NCBI GenBank assembly: GCA_900318445.1 | Contig: ONKO01000001.1 | Span: 1 to 64,000 of the forward strand | From: an uncultured Bacteroidales bacterium | GTDB taxonomy: Bacteria > Bacteroidota > Bacteroidia > Bacteroidales > UBA932 | Direction: 5' to 3' | DNA: 64,000 bases | Shown here: positions 23,972 to 31,639 of the stretch, piece after piece | How the letters are laid out: each line of letters starts with the position of its first letter | Position numbering within the stretch: the first letter of the stretch is position 1 | Made by a program: the position numbers and the translations under genes | The notes under the pieces: generated by a model | Database searches by the model: none | The model's input: the letters and a program-made list of their open reading frames with translations, nothing else | What the model was told of the DNA's origin: nothing

Positions 23972-24269
23972 AGATAAGCTGTTTGGTTTCATCAAGTTCT
24001 TCCTTGAAATAAGGATTCTTGATAGCGTTGTATTCAACCAAGTCTACATCACGTTTCAGAAGGTCTTCCAAAGCGAACTTGAAATCAAAATAGTTCTCTC
24101 CATAGACCAGTAAAGGTAATGCGTTACGGTCAAAGATGACAGTGAAATCTACATCGCTGTCTTTGTTGAACTTGTCTGTAAGAATTGATCCAAAGACATA
24201 TAGTTGCAGCACCTTGTGTTTTTTACATAAGGCGATAATCTGAGCCATATTTTTTCGAATCAACTTCAT
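23955..24269 (-). CDS. mntA: MntA-like antitoxin (minimal nucleotidyltransferase)
   Basis: A 104-residue protein with the nucleotidyltransferase signature GS-x10-D-x-D as FGSILTDKFNKDSDVDFTVI (about residues 27-46), which binds metal and ATP. The third carboxylate is probably in the KRDVDLVEY segment. It lies upstream of hepT in a two-gene operon with a 17-nt overlap. In this family the enzyme AMPylates the HEPN toxin. It sits inside the island, between the hairpin arrays and IS copy 2, and may stabilise the element. Confidence 0.88.
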   Translation of the reverse strand: MKLIRKNMAQIIALCKKHKVLQLYVFGSILTDKFNKDSDVDFTVIFDRNALPLLVYGENYFDFKFALEDLLKRDVDLVEYNAIKNPYFKEELDETKQLIYGQAS

Positions 24270-24324
24270 ATCACCGCAAATATAACGAAAAAGACAAACA
24301 AAAAAAATTTGGGAACCTCATACT

Positions 24325-26050
24325 CTAGGGACTATCGCAAAATAGCCAAAGATTTATAACAAATTGATTGCTAATGTGTTAGAAATTTTGTATCTTTGAT
24401 ATGGTAAAAAGAATTCCCCCAATCGCCCTGGAAAAGCAAAAATTGGAGGAATCGAACATAAAGTTACGATGTCAAAGATACAGAATTTTGCTGAGATTAC
24501 TCCAAATCTCCCGTTCTCGGAGTTCAATTTTTATGAACTTTACCGGGCGACGTTTGAAAACAGTGAACTGGGCAGGATGAAGAAGATTCTCCCGCTGCGC
24601 GAGATGGCAGAGAGCTTCGGGCTTGTGAGAAAAAGCATGACTCCGAAACGTGGACGGAAGTCCTACTTCACCCCGGAAGGGAAGGTGGCGCTGATGTTCT
24701 TGAAGATGAAGACGCAGATGAGCTTCCCGAAGTTGATGGAAGAGTTGAACAGGAACATCCACTACCAGTTGTTCTGTGACATCCTCATAGATCCGGTCCA
24801 TCCGCTGACGAACTACAAACTGTTGGACGACATTGCGGCGGAGTTGGCCGGGAAGCTGAAGATCCAGGAATTGCAGAACCTTCTGGCGGAGGCTTGGAAG
24901 CCTTACATGAAGAATCTGGATACGATGTTCACGGATGCGACCTGCTATGAGAGCGAGATGCGTTATCCGACTGACCAGAAACTGCTCTGGGAGTGCGTAG
25001 AGAAGGGATATGACCTGATGTGCAAGGCGAGCCGCCAGCTGGGAATCCATCGTCCGAGGACGAAGTTCCTGAATGTTGAGAAGGCGAACCTGGCGTACCG
25101 GAAACAGCGGAAGCACAATAAGGCTCAGACAAGAAAGATAACCCGCCGCTTGCTGGACCTGCTAGGCAAGATACTGAGGGAGATGCGAAAGATGGAACGT
25201 GAACACCAGGATATCAAGCTATTCACGGATAGGGAGAAACAGACGATAGACATCATCACGAAAGTGTATCGTCAGCAGTGCAACCACTTCCAGAGCGGAG
25301 ATGCCCGCGAGAGCATCCCGAACCGGATAGTGAGCGTGAGCAAGCCGTATGTGAGACCGATTGTCCGCGGCAAGGAAGCGAAGAACGTGGAGTTCGGAGC
25401 CAAATGCAACAACATCTTGGTAGATGGGATATCCTTCATTGAGAAGTTGTCGTTCAATGCCTTCAACGAAGGAACCAGACTTGAGCACTGTATCAAGATG
25501 CACAAGCGCTTGTTCGGGGAGGATGTGAAAAAGGTTGGTGGAGATACGAGCTATGCCGGCACGGCAAACCGAGACCTCTGCAAGGAGCTGAAAATCCAGA
25601 CCTCTTTCGTAAAGAGAGGGAAGCCTTTCAAGGAGGCGAATGCGAAAGACTTTGTGAGACAGGAACTTGCGAGGGTTAGAGCGACAGCGATGGAAGGATC
25701 ATTCGGGACGCAGAAAGAGCATTACGCGATGCGCCGAATCAAGGCCAGGAGGAAGGAGACGGAGATCCTGTACATCTTCTTCGGCATCCACACGGCGAAT
25801 GCGGTGCAGCTGGCGGAGCGGTTGATGGAGCGACAACAGGCGGAGGCCGCATAGTTGAGCCTCTCAAACGGTTCCGAAACGGAGTTCTCACAGGAGGACT
25901 CCAGGGTGAAAGTGGAAAAACAACGCGAAATCCGGGCGATGGAGCCCGGACTCGGCGACCAAACAGTATAAAACGACGAGTTTGATGCGTCAGCAACAAG
26001 GGATGGCTCCCGCACGACTCAAATAAAAAACATTAAACGACAATCCCTAG
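24325..26050 (+). mobile_element. Insertion sequence, copy 2 (IS1182/IS5-like)
   Basis: A 1.73-kb element with CTAGGGACTATCGC at the left and revcomp CTAGGGATTGTCGT at the right, in the same orientation as copy 1. It ends 20 bp before the right att repeat. Non-coding ends and gene are both similar to but clearly diverged from copy 1, so the two are separate insertions or an old duplication. Confidence 0.9.
24469..25854 (+). CDS. DDE transposase of IS copy 2
   Basis: A 461-residue transposase, collinear with copy 1 and of the same length. It keeps TDATCYESEMRYPTDQ, GDTSYAGTANRDLC and RATAMEGSFGTQKEHYAM as the acidic blocks. No frameshift or stop is seen, so it may be active. Differences from copy 1 are spread along the protein, for example KELKIQTSFVKRGKPFKEAN in place of SKNGIQTSFVQKGKRAKEQR. 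Confidence 0.88.
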   Translation: MSKIQNFAEITPNLPFSEFNFYELYRATFENSELGRMKKILPLREMAESFGLVRKSMTPKRGRKSYFTPEGKVALMFLKMKTQMSFPKLMEELNRNIHYQLFCDILIDPVHPLTNYKLLDDIAAELAGKLKIQELQNLLAEAWKPYMKNLDTMFTDATCYESEMRYPTDQKLLWECVEKGYDLMCKASRQLGIHRPRTKFLNVEKANLAYRKQRKHNKAQTRKITRRLLDLLGKILREMRKMEREHQDIKLFTDREKQTIDIITKVYRQQCNHFQSGDARESIPNRIVSVSKPYVRPIVRGKEAKNVEFGAKCNNILVDGISFIEKLSFNAFNEGTRLEHCIKMHKRLFGEDVKKVGGDTSYAGTANRDLCKELKIQTSFVKRGKPFKEANAKDFVRQELARVRATAMEGSFGTQKEHYAMRRIKARRKETEILYIFFGIHTANAVQLAERLMERQQAEAA

Positions 26051-26070
26051 CTAACCAAGAAACACCTAGT

Positions 26071-26159
26071 TTAAAACCAAAACGTTATATCATATTTTAT
26101 ACGAAATTGCCTCCTACAAAACTGTAGAAGGCATTTGGCGGAGGGGACGAGATTCGAAC
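26071..26159. repeat. attR: Right attachment repeat at the intact tRNA-Ser
   Basis: It matches 11770-11855. It includes the tRNA 3' end (T arm to CCA), its terminator and about 30 bp beyond. Together the two repeats bound about 14.3 kb. Confidence 0.85.
26108..26133 (-). terminator. Terminator of tRNA-Ser
   Basis: On the minus strand TGCCTTCTACA and TGTAGGAGGCA form an 11-bp stem with one mismatch and a 4-nt loop, followed by ATTTCG. It lies immediately after the tRNA CCA. The left att copy has the same hairpin (about 11804-11831). Confidence 0.7.
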
Positions 26160-26227
26160 TCGTGGTACAGAATAACCCGTACGGCAGTTTAGCAAACTGC
26201 TGGTTTCAGCCACTCACCCACCCCTCC
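26136..26227 (-). tRNA. serT: tRNA-Ser(GCT)
   Basis: Acceptor stem GGAGGGG (from 26227) pairs with CCCCTCC, followed by G and an encoded CCA at 26138-26136. The anticodon stem-loop GCAGT-TTGCTAA-ACTGC gives anticodon GCT, read for AGC/AGU serine codons. A long variable arm (CGTACGGGTTATTCTGTAC) marks it as a class II tRNA. T arm GAGTTCGAATCTC is normal. Its 3' end is the integration target of the island. Confidence 0.95.
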
Positions 26228-26473
26228 GGGCTTAAAGCGTTTGAAACTCCGTCACGACGGACGGGAGTGCAAAGATACGATAATTTTCCGAGTTAGCAAG
26301 CGGTTCATAAAAAAATGCAGTCGGGGTTCACACCTGGACTGCATTTTTTGGTTAAACCGAAATAACGATAACCTAATAACCAACTTTTCCTTAGTCGGTT
26401 GCAAAATAAGGGTATAAAACCCGAAATTTTCACACAATTTACGGCTTTTTACGGACATTTTGCGCAGAATAAG

Positions 26474-26905
26474 TTAAAGTTTGGCACAAATACCATTCTT
26501 TAACTTAATAATTTCCTGCTCCGGCAAGCCGGTAATCTCGCATATCTCCTCAAGAGAATAACTTTTCTGAAGCATTTTAAGGGCAGTATCAGATTTAGCT
26601 TTAGACATTCCGTCCACGACGCCGTCCTCATAATACGCCTGACCAATATCCAGTCTTTCTTCTTCTGTTACCATGCCACGAAAATATTTTAGTTTTTCTT
26701 CGTCCAGTAAGTCGGTCATTCTAGAAGCCTCTGCGACAACAGAGTAACGCTCCCCCATGTCTTCCGGCTTACCCACAAAGGTACTCATATTTTTCAGAAT
26801 AAAAACCAGCTCTCAACCGGATCAAGTCCATCTATATCAACCTTCTTCAAGCGCGGTAACTCACAGAGGAAAAGCGAAAGGTGCTGGCCACTTCAGGATA
26901 AGATT
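26474..26905 (-). pseudogene. Rpn/PD-(D/E)XK transposase-like nuclease, truncated and frameshifted
   Basis: The open part (26788-26474, 104 residues) has EASRMTDLLDEEKLKYFRGM and the C-terminal LQKSYSLEEICEITGLPEQE stretch typical of Rpn-family (recombination-promoting nuclease) proteins. Upstream, in another frame, the sequence reads SGQHLSLFLCELPRLKKVDI then GLDPVESWFLF, the family's ELPxF...W-FLKNM region. One missing base near 26795 (TTC-TGAAAAATATG) breaks the frame. The catalytic N-terminal part is absent. The gene is dead. Confidence 0.7.
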
Positions 26906-26960
26906 TTTATGATTTAGCCGGAAAACCGGCTAGAAAAAAACTGTTTTGACGATTATTTCG

Positions 26961-26968
26961 TATCTTTG
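26961..26968 (+). promoter_or_regulatory. -7 promoter element of the candidate RNA
   Basis: TATCTTTG matches the Bacteroidota -7 box, and transcription would start near 26973. No TTTG lies at the usual 19-21 nt spacing; the nearest is 12 nt away at 26945-26948. So the promoter is only half-supported. Confidence 0.45.
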
Positions 26969-26972
26969 TAGT

Positions 26973-27165
26973 GTATCCTTCACGGATACAAGACATATGT
27001 AATTTAGCATTTGCTATTTATTCGGTTGCCCTGAAACGTAGGAAATTTCAATGCAACATGCCGGATGAGTCGCGAGTGTCTGCGCTTTGGCGTGGACTCG
27101 ACTTGTCCAGTGTTGCGGCATCCTACGGCCCAGGGCATGGATTAGAAAAGTCCATGCCTTTTTTT
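26973..27165 (+). ncRNA. Candidate structured RNA ahead of the methyltransferase-HNH module
   Basis: About 190 nt with no credible reading frame. The 5' hairpin GTATCC-TTCAC-GGATAC (26973-26989) is followed by an A/T-rich linker with AGCATTTGCT and GAAATTTC dyads. A long composite hairpin then spans 27053-27116: GCAACA/TGTTGC, GGATGAGT/ACTTGTCC (two G-U), CGAGT/ACTCG, TC/GG, and a GCGC-TTTG-GCGT tip. The RNA ends in a strong terminator at 27134-27165. The spacing from promoter box to terminator is what a free small RNA would show. Alternatively it is an attenuator-type leader for the methyltransferase gene. I do not recognise a named family. Confidence 0.6.
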
Positions 27166-27210
27166 GTGCCGTAAGGTGCCGCTTTCCGGATAAGTCGCAA
27201 GTGCCGTAAG
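27060..27210 (+). repeat. Leader direct repeats before the methyltransferase
   Basis: CCGGATGAGTCGCGAGTG (27061-27078) recurs as CCGGATAAGTCGCAAGTG (27186-27203), 16 of 18 identical. GTGCCGTAAG occurs at 27167-27176 and 27201-27210. The second set lies between the terminator and the ATG, so the leader could fold in place of, or compete with, the RNA stem. Confidence 0.5.
27134..27165 (+). terminator. Intrinsic terminator of the candidate RNA
   Basis: GGCATGGA (27134-27141), 9-nt loop, TCCATGCC (27151-27158) and seven T. It is 55 nt before the methyltransferase start. Confidence 0.85.
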
Positions 27211-27220
27211 AGCGCAGCTT

Positions 27221-28333
27221 ATGGCCAAAAACAGCAATCTTGGAGCCGCTAAGGCTGCCAAGAATGACGAGTTTTACACCCAGTACGCCGACATTCAAAA
27301 GGAAGTGAACGCATACCTGGAGTACAACCCGGACACCTTCCGTGACAAGACGGTCCTATTGCCCTGTGACGACCCCGAGTGGTCCAACTTCACCCGCTTC
27401 TTCGCCCAAAACTTTGAGCGGCTTGGGTTGAAGCGGCTCATCAGTACGTCGTACGCAGTGGAGAGCAAGAAGTACAAGGACTACGAGCCCACCCTCTTTG
27501 AGACGGAGAGCCCCCTGTTCGACATAGACAAGACCCGCATCAAGGGCAAAATCTTCGAACTCACCCGCGACACCAACAGCAGCGGCCGCATCGACATCGA
27601 CGACCTGGAATGGCACTACCTGGAAGGCGACGGCGACTTCCGCAGCCCGGAGGTCTGCGCATTGAGGGACCAGGCCGATATCATCGTCACCAATCCGCCG
27701 TTTTCGCTTTTTAGGGGTTTTATTGTATGGATTCTGGAGGCGAACAAGCAATTCTTGATTCTTGGAAACTTTAATGCCGTCCACTATAAGGAAGTATTCC
27801 CCTTGATTCAACAGAATGACATCTGGATTGGGAATAAATCTTTTGGCGGGGGAATGGATATGATTATGCCAAAAGGAACTTTTGACCCCACGATGGTTAA
27901 AAAGTACTATGTTGATGAACGCGGCAACATTATCCAGAACATTATGGGTGTAATTTGGTTTACAAATATTGAGCATGGAAGGCGTCATCACTTTTTGGAA
28001 ATGATGACAATGAATGACAACATTCGGTATGGTAAAAACAGGACCCTAAAGGAAAGAGGGTATGTTCGTTATGACAACTATGACGCGATAGACGTGCCAG
28101 CCATCGAATGCATTCCATCTGACTACGATGGGGTTATGGGTGTCCCTGATGCTTTTCTTGGACGCTATTGTCCAGAACAATTTGAAATAATAGGGCTTGG
28201 AGCTGGAGATCTGGCGAAGGAAATAGGAATTACAAAGAATTACAGAGGACGTTCAGACTTGGCCTTTACTGATCCTTCTACGGGAGAACCTTCGTGTCCA
28301 TATTCCAGAATCCTCATCCGCAAAAAACAATAA
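27221..28333 (+). CDS. EcoRI-family adenine-specific DNA methyltransferase
   Basis: A 370-residue protein. The family start [16 protein letters not shown] (about 14-29), the [12 protein letters not shown] block (46-57) expected near the S-adenosylmethionine site, and the N6-adenine motif NPPF (158-161, [14 protein letters not shown]) are present. The C-terminal part has [13 protein letters not shown] and a tail ([14 protein letters not shown]) that fit the EcoRI methylase family (GAATTC-type m6A), though the target of this homologue is unknown. It is followed after 5 nt by a DUF262-HNH nuclease, so it most likely protects the host from that enzyme. A direct-repeat leader and an upstream terminator suggest controlled expression. 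Confidence 0.88.
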   Translation: MAKNSNLGAAKAAKNDEFYTQYADIQKEVNAYLEYNPDTFRDKTVLLPCDDPEWSNFTRFFAQNFERLGLKRLISTSYAVESKKYKDYEPTLFETESPLFDIDKTRIKGKIFELTRDTNSSGRIDIDDLEWHYLEGDGDFRSPEVCALRDQADIIVTNPPFSLFRGFIVWILEANKQFLILGNFNAVHYKEVFPLIQQNDIWIGNKSFGGGMDMIMPKGTFDPTMVKKYYVDERGNIIQNIMGVIWFTNIEHGRRHHFLEMMTMNDNIRYGKNRTLKERGYVRYDNYDAIDVPAIECIPSDYDGVMGVPDAFLGRYCPEQFEIIGLGAGDLAKEIGITKNYRGRSDLAFTDPSTGEPSCPYSRILIRKKQ

Positions 28334-28338
28334 CCACT

Positions 28339-29511
28339 ATGATAGCACGACTTGTAACCGACTGGACCATCGGCGACATCTGCAAGGGATTCCAGTACAA
28401 CGAATACGAAGGGAAGGGCCTGTACGGCCTTTCGGGGCGGCTCACAATTCAGCCGGAGTTTCAGCGGCATTACCTTTATGCCGAGAACGGAGGCAAGAAG
28501 GAAGTGGATGTTGTGCAGAGCGTCCGGAACGGGTATCCCCTCGGCCTTATCTACTTCTCAAAAGTAGGAGAAGACCGGTACGAAGTGCTGGACGGCCAGC
28601 AGCGCATCACCTCCCTCGGCCGATTCCTCACGGAGAAGTTCGCCTGGATTGACGCCGACGGACGACCCTGGTACTTCAGCGCCCTCAACCCCGACGAGCA
28701 GGAGAAGTTTCTGAACACGAAACTCCTTATCTATGTTTGTGAGGGAACAGAAAAGGAAATCAAGGACTGGTTCCGGACCATCAACATCGTGGGCATTCCG
28801 CTCAACAACCAGGAAACCCTCAACGCCGTGTATTCCGGCCCGTTCGTCACTAAGGCCAAGGAAGAATTCTCCAACTCCAACAATACCAACATCAACAAGT
28901 GGAGCTGCTTCATTCCCGGCACAGCCAAACGGCAGGACTTTCTAGCTGCAGCCCTGGACTGGGTAAGCAAGGGGCATGTGGAGGAATATATGTCTTCTCA
29001 TCGCAACGATACCGACATTACGGAACTCAAAGCCTATTTCACCTCTGTCATTGACTGGATTACCTCCGTATTTGATATAACGCCGGAAAAAGAGATGTGC
29101 GGCCTCCACTGGGGCGAGTTGTATGAACGCTTCCACAAAACGGCCTACAACCCGGAAGAAGTGGCCGCCAAGGTCCGTGAGCTCTACGAAAGTTTCTATG
29201 TAAAGGAGAAGAAAGGCATCTACGAATACATCCTGGACGGCTGCCAGAACACGAAGCTACTCAACGTCCGCGTGTTCGATGAACCCACCAAAAAGGCCGT
29301 CTACGCTATGCAGACGGCATCCGCCCGAACGAAGGGCGTGTCCAACTGTCCGCTTTGCGCTATAGGCCACGATGCCAACCATACCAGAATCTGGGACCTC
29401 AAAGATATGGATGCCGACCACGTCACGGCCTGGAGCAAGGGCGGTGCTACAGACATTGAGAACTGCCAGATGCTTTGTAAGACGCACAACCGGGCTAAAG
29501 GTAACCGATAA
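28339..29511 (+). CDS. DUF262-HNH endonuclease (restriction-like)
   Basis: About 390 residues from ATG 28339, 5 nt after the methylase stop. The N-terminal DUF262/ParB-like domain has [11 protein letters not shown] (about 37-47) and DGQQR (85-89), the nucleotide-handling motif of GmrSD-type proteins. The C-terminal HNH domain (about 333-390) has a zinc pair CPLC and CKTH around [20 protein letters not shown]. GmrSD enzymes cut modified phage DNA, but the neighbouring adenine methylase suggests a self-protecting restriction pair instead. The HNH residues Asp-His, Asn and His all appear intact. Confidence 0.88.
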   Translation: MIARLVTDWTIGDICKGFQYNEYEGKGLYGLSGRLTIQPEFQRHYLYAENGGKKEVDVVQSVRNGYPLGLIYFSKVGEDRYEVLDGQQRITSLGRFLTEKFAWIDADGRPWYFSALNPDEQEKFLNTKLLIYVCEGTEKEIKDWFRTINIVGIPLNNQETLNAVYSGPFVTKAKEEFSNSNNTNINKWSCFIPGTAKRQDFLAAALDWVSKGHVEEYMSSHRNDTDITELKAYFTSVIDWITSVFDITPEKEMCGLHWGELYERFHKTAYNPEEVAAKVRELYESFYVKEKKGIYEYILDGCQNTKLLNVRVFDEPTKKAVYAMQTASARTKGVSNCPLCAIGHDANHTRIWDLKDMDADHVTAWSKGGATDIENCQMLCKTHNRAKGNR

Positions 29512-29536
29512 GGCGGGACCCTAAGGCCCCGCCTAA
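29511..29536. terminator. Bidirectional terminator between the HNH and GH18 genes
   Basis: AGGCGGG and CCCGCCT form the main stem of a hairpin with an inner CC/GG, flanked by TAAAAA on the right and CGATA on the left. The two genes converge here. Confidence 0.65.
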
Positions 29537-29539
29537 AAA

Positions 29540-31630
29540 CTACAGATTCGTAAACTCCACCTTGAACAGCCAGGAAGGCTCGCCGGTATCGCAGTCGCAG
29601 CCAATCCAGATACAGTTATTCTTGTGGTCTACGCACACGGCCTCGGGATTCCAGTTGGCGAAGTCGCCCACATAGTAGGTCTGGAGCAGTTTGTCGGCGT
29701 TACCGGTGAAGAGGTACAGCGTGTAACCCAGGTACTGGGGCTTGTCCTTGTTGGAATTGGAGTCCAGCACCCACAGGTAGTCGCTCACGGGGTCGTAGCA
29801 CATGTCACCCACCTCGGAAATGGTGGAGGTTACATCGCGCAGGCTCTTCTTCCAGAGCAAGGTGCCGTCCAGCGAGTACTCGAAGATGCGTGCACCCGTC
29901 TGCGTGCCAAAGTACAGGTTCCCCTTGTGCCAGGTAATACCCTCGCAGCCGGAGTTTCCCATATCCTCGACACCTTCCACCTTGATGACAAAGTTGTCGT
30001 CCTTTCCATTGTAGTTAGGAGCCGGAACGCGGTAAACCGACTTGGACGTGCTCTCCAGGCCAATGTACAGGTCTCCGGTAGCCGGATCCATGGTAAGGCC
30101 CTCGAAGTCGGCATCACGGTACCACTGCTTCTGGAAGGTTCCGTCAAAGTTGATCCGGAACAGGGTTCCCTTGTCGTGAATACCCCACAGGAAGTCGCCG
30201 TCCTTACTCGGGCACAGGCCGGAGAGTTCCTCGACGCGGTCTACACCGGAGCCCTTGCCTCCCAGCACGAACTTGGTGCTCTTTCCCATCACCGGCAGTT
30301 CCCGGGGCTTCTGGTCATCCGGGCGCTCGTAGCGGCCGGGCGCATCGGGGTTGCCGTCCATGGCATGCTTCACGGCATGGCGCAGGGTACCATCGGCATT
30401 GTCGTGCCGATACTCCCAGATCATCACGCCCAGCATGTTACGGGATTTAGCAAACTCTACCTTGGCATTGATGGACTCGATGTCCTCGTAGGAAGCGTAC
30501 ATGCGGCCCAGGGCATCTCCCAGATACGGGACCTTGGCCACATCGTCCCAGATGCGGTAGTTCACGCCCTTCACGTCGTATCCGTCACAGGTGCCGTTAA
30601 AGAAGATATCCTCCAGCTTGCTGTAGTCCACAGAGGAAGGATAGCGGTTCCCCACCGTCTGCTTGTAACCGTCTCCATGACCATAGAAGGCCAGGCCGAA
30701 GTTGAGCATCTGATAAGGAATGCCCAGCTTCCCGTGGAAGATATCGTCTATGGCCTCTGCGCAGCACCGGCTGTTCGTAATTTTACTACGGTACAGCGAA
30801 GAGTTGTGGTACGGCGGATTACCCTGGTCGTAGGTCATGACGTTGATGTAGTCCACATAGGGCAGCACGCCCACATTGTCGGTGTACTTGCCGTTGTCGC
30901 AGGCCGCATAGGAAAGAACCTTGTCGGGCATGGCCTCACGCATCTCCTTGAACAGGGTCACAAAGTTCTCCCAGTCGGCAGGAGAAGCCCCGTTCACGTG
31001 GTCTCCGTCCTTGGCCGCATAGGTAGGATACTCCCAGTCTATGTCAAAGCCGTCTACACCGTAGTCCTTGCAGATCTGGACGCACTCGGCCACAAAAGCA
31101 GCGCGCTTTTCCTTGTCGCGGGCCATCTGCGACCAGCCGTCGGCATGCCGTCCCCAGCCGCCCATCTGCAGCTTCACCTTGAGCTCCGGATACTGGGCCT
31201 TGTAGGCTACGAACTTCTTTACCAGCGGAATGGTCTTGGCGTCAATCTCCACCCCCACGCCGTTATCCTTGTCACGGAAACGCACGTGTCCCACGTTGAT
31301 GTGCGTGAAATTGCGCACCTCCTCGATGGACGGGAACAGAGACTCCTTGGTGTACTCCGTGTAATAGATTTCGATGATGGGAGTTTGGCCGATACGCGCC
31401 AGGCGCTCGGGATTGTTGACGATCTTATTCATGGGATCGTCGGGGTCATCGGGAGTGGGCGGATTGGGGTTGTCGGGATTGAACGGATCCCCACCCGGAA
31501 TCTCGCCACTTGAGGGCTTGGTATTCGGCGAAGGAACCACCATGCCCATCAGTTTGTCAGAGGTGCAGCCTCCCAGTACCCCCAGAAGGGTACTGAGAAG
31601 CGCAACCACTATTAGTCTCGACGTTTTCAT
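29540..31630 (-). CDS. GH18 glycoside hydrolase lipoprotein with C-terminal beta-propeller
   Basis: A 696-residue lipoprotein (LGVLGGC, Cys22). A Pro-rich linker (about 35-66) leads to a GH18 barrel (about 85-430) with the catalytic DGFDIDWE (193-200, Glu200 as acid) and QMGGWG (about 155). GH18 includes chitinases and endo-beta-N-acetylglucosaminidases; MTYDQGNPP and the YASYED region fit the chitinase-like branch. Residues about 450-696 form a second domain of repeated strands (LYIGLESTSKSVYRV, LYFGTQTGARIFEYSLDG, NCIWIGCDCDTGEPSW) like an SdiA-regulated/phytase-like propeller. It is the last gene of the long locus and probably acts on the cell surface. Confidence 0.87.
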   Translation of the reverse strand: MKTSRLIVVALLSTLLGVLGGCTSDKLMGMVVPSPNTKPSSGEIPGGDPFNPDNPNPPTPDDPDDPMNKIVNNPERLARIGQTPIIEIYYTEYTKESLFPSIEEVRNFTHINVGHVRFRDKDNGVGVEIDAKTIPLVKKFVAYKAQYPELKVKLQMGGWGRHADGWSQMARDKEKRAAFVAECVQICKDYGVDGFDIDWEYPTYAAKDGDHVNGASPADWENFVTLFKEMREAMPDKVLSYAACDNGKYTDNVGVLPYVDYINVMTYDQGNPPYHNSSLYRSKITNSRCCAEAIDDIFHGKLGIPYQMLNFGLAFYGHGDGYKQTVGNRYPSSVDYSKLEDIFFNGTCDGYDVKGVNYRIWDDVAKVPYLGDALGRMYASYEDIESINAKVEFAKSRNMLGVMIWEYRHDNADGTLRHAVKHAMDGNPDAPGRYERPDDQKPRELPVMGKSTKFVLGGKGSGVDRVEELSGLCPSKDGDFLWGIHDKGTLFRINFDGTFQKQWYRDADFEGLTMDPATGDLYIGLESTSKSVYRVPAPNYNGKDDNFVIKVEGVEDMGNSGCEGITWHKGNLYFGTQTGARIFEYSLDGTLLWKKSLRDVTSTISEVGDMCYDPVSDYLWVLDSNSNKDKPQYLGYTLYLFTGNADKLLQTYYVGDFANWNPEAVCVDHKNNCIWIGCDCDTGEPSWLFKVEFTNL

Positions 31631-31639
31631 GATGAAATA

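Noticed and set aside
26971..27174. A 67-codon frame inside the candidate RNA
   Set aside because: It runs through the long stem and terminator and has no family resemblance; the secondary structure explains the sequence better.
27221..28333. Assigning GAATTC as the methylation target
   Set aside because: Family membership suggests it, but several GAATTC sites occur in the window and nothing in the sequence shows specificity.
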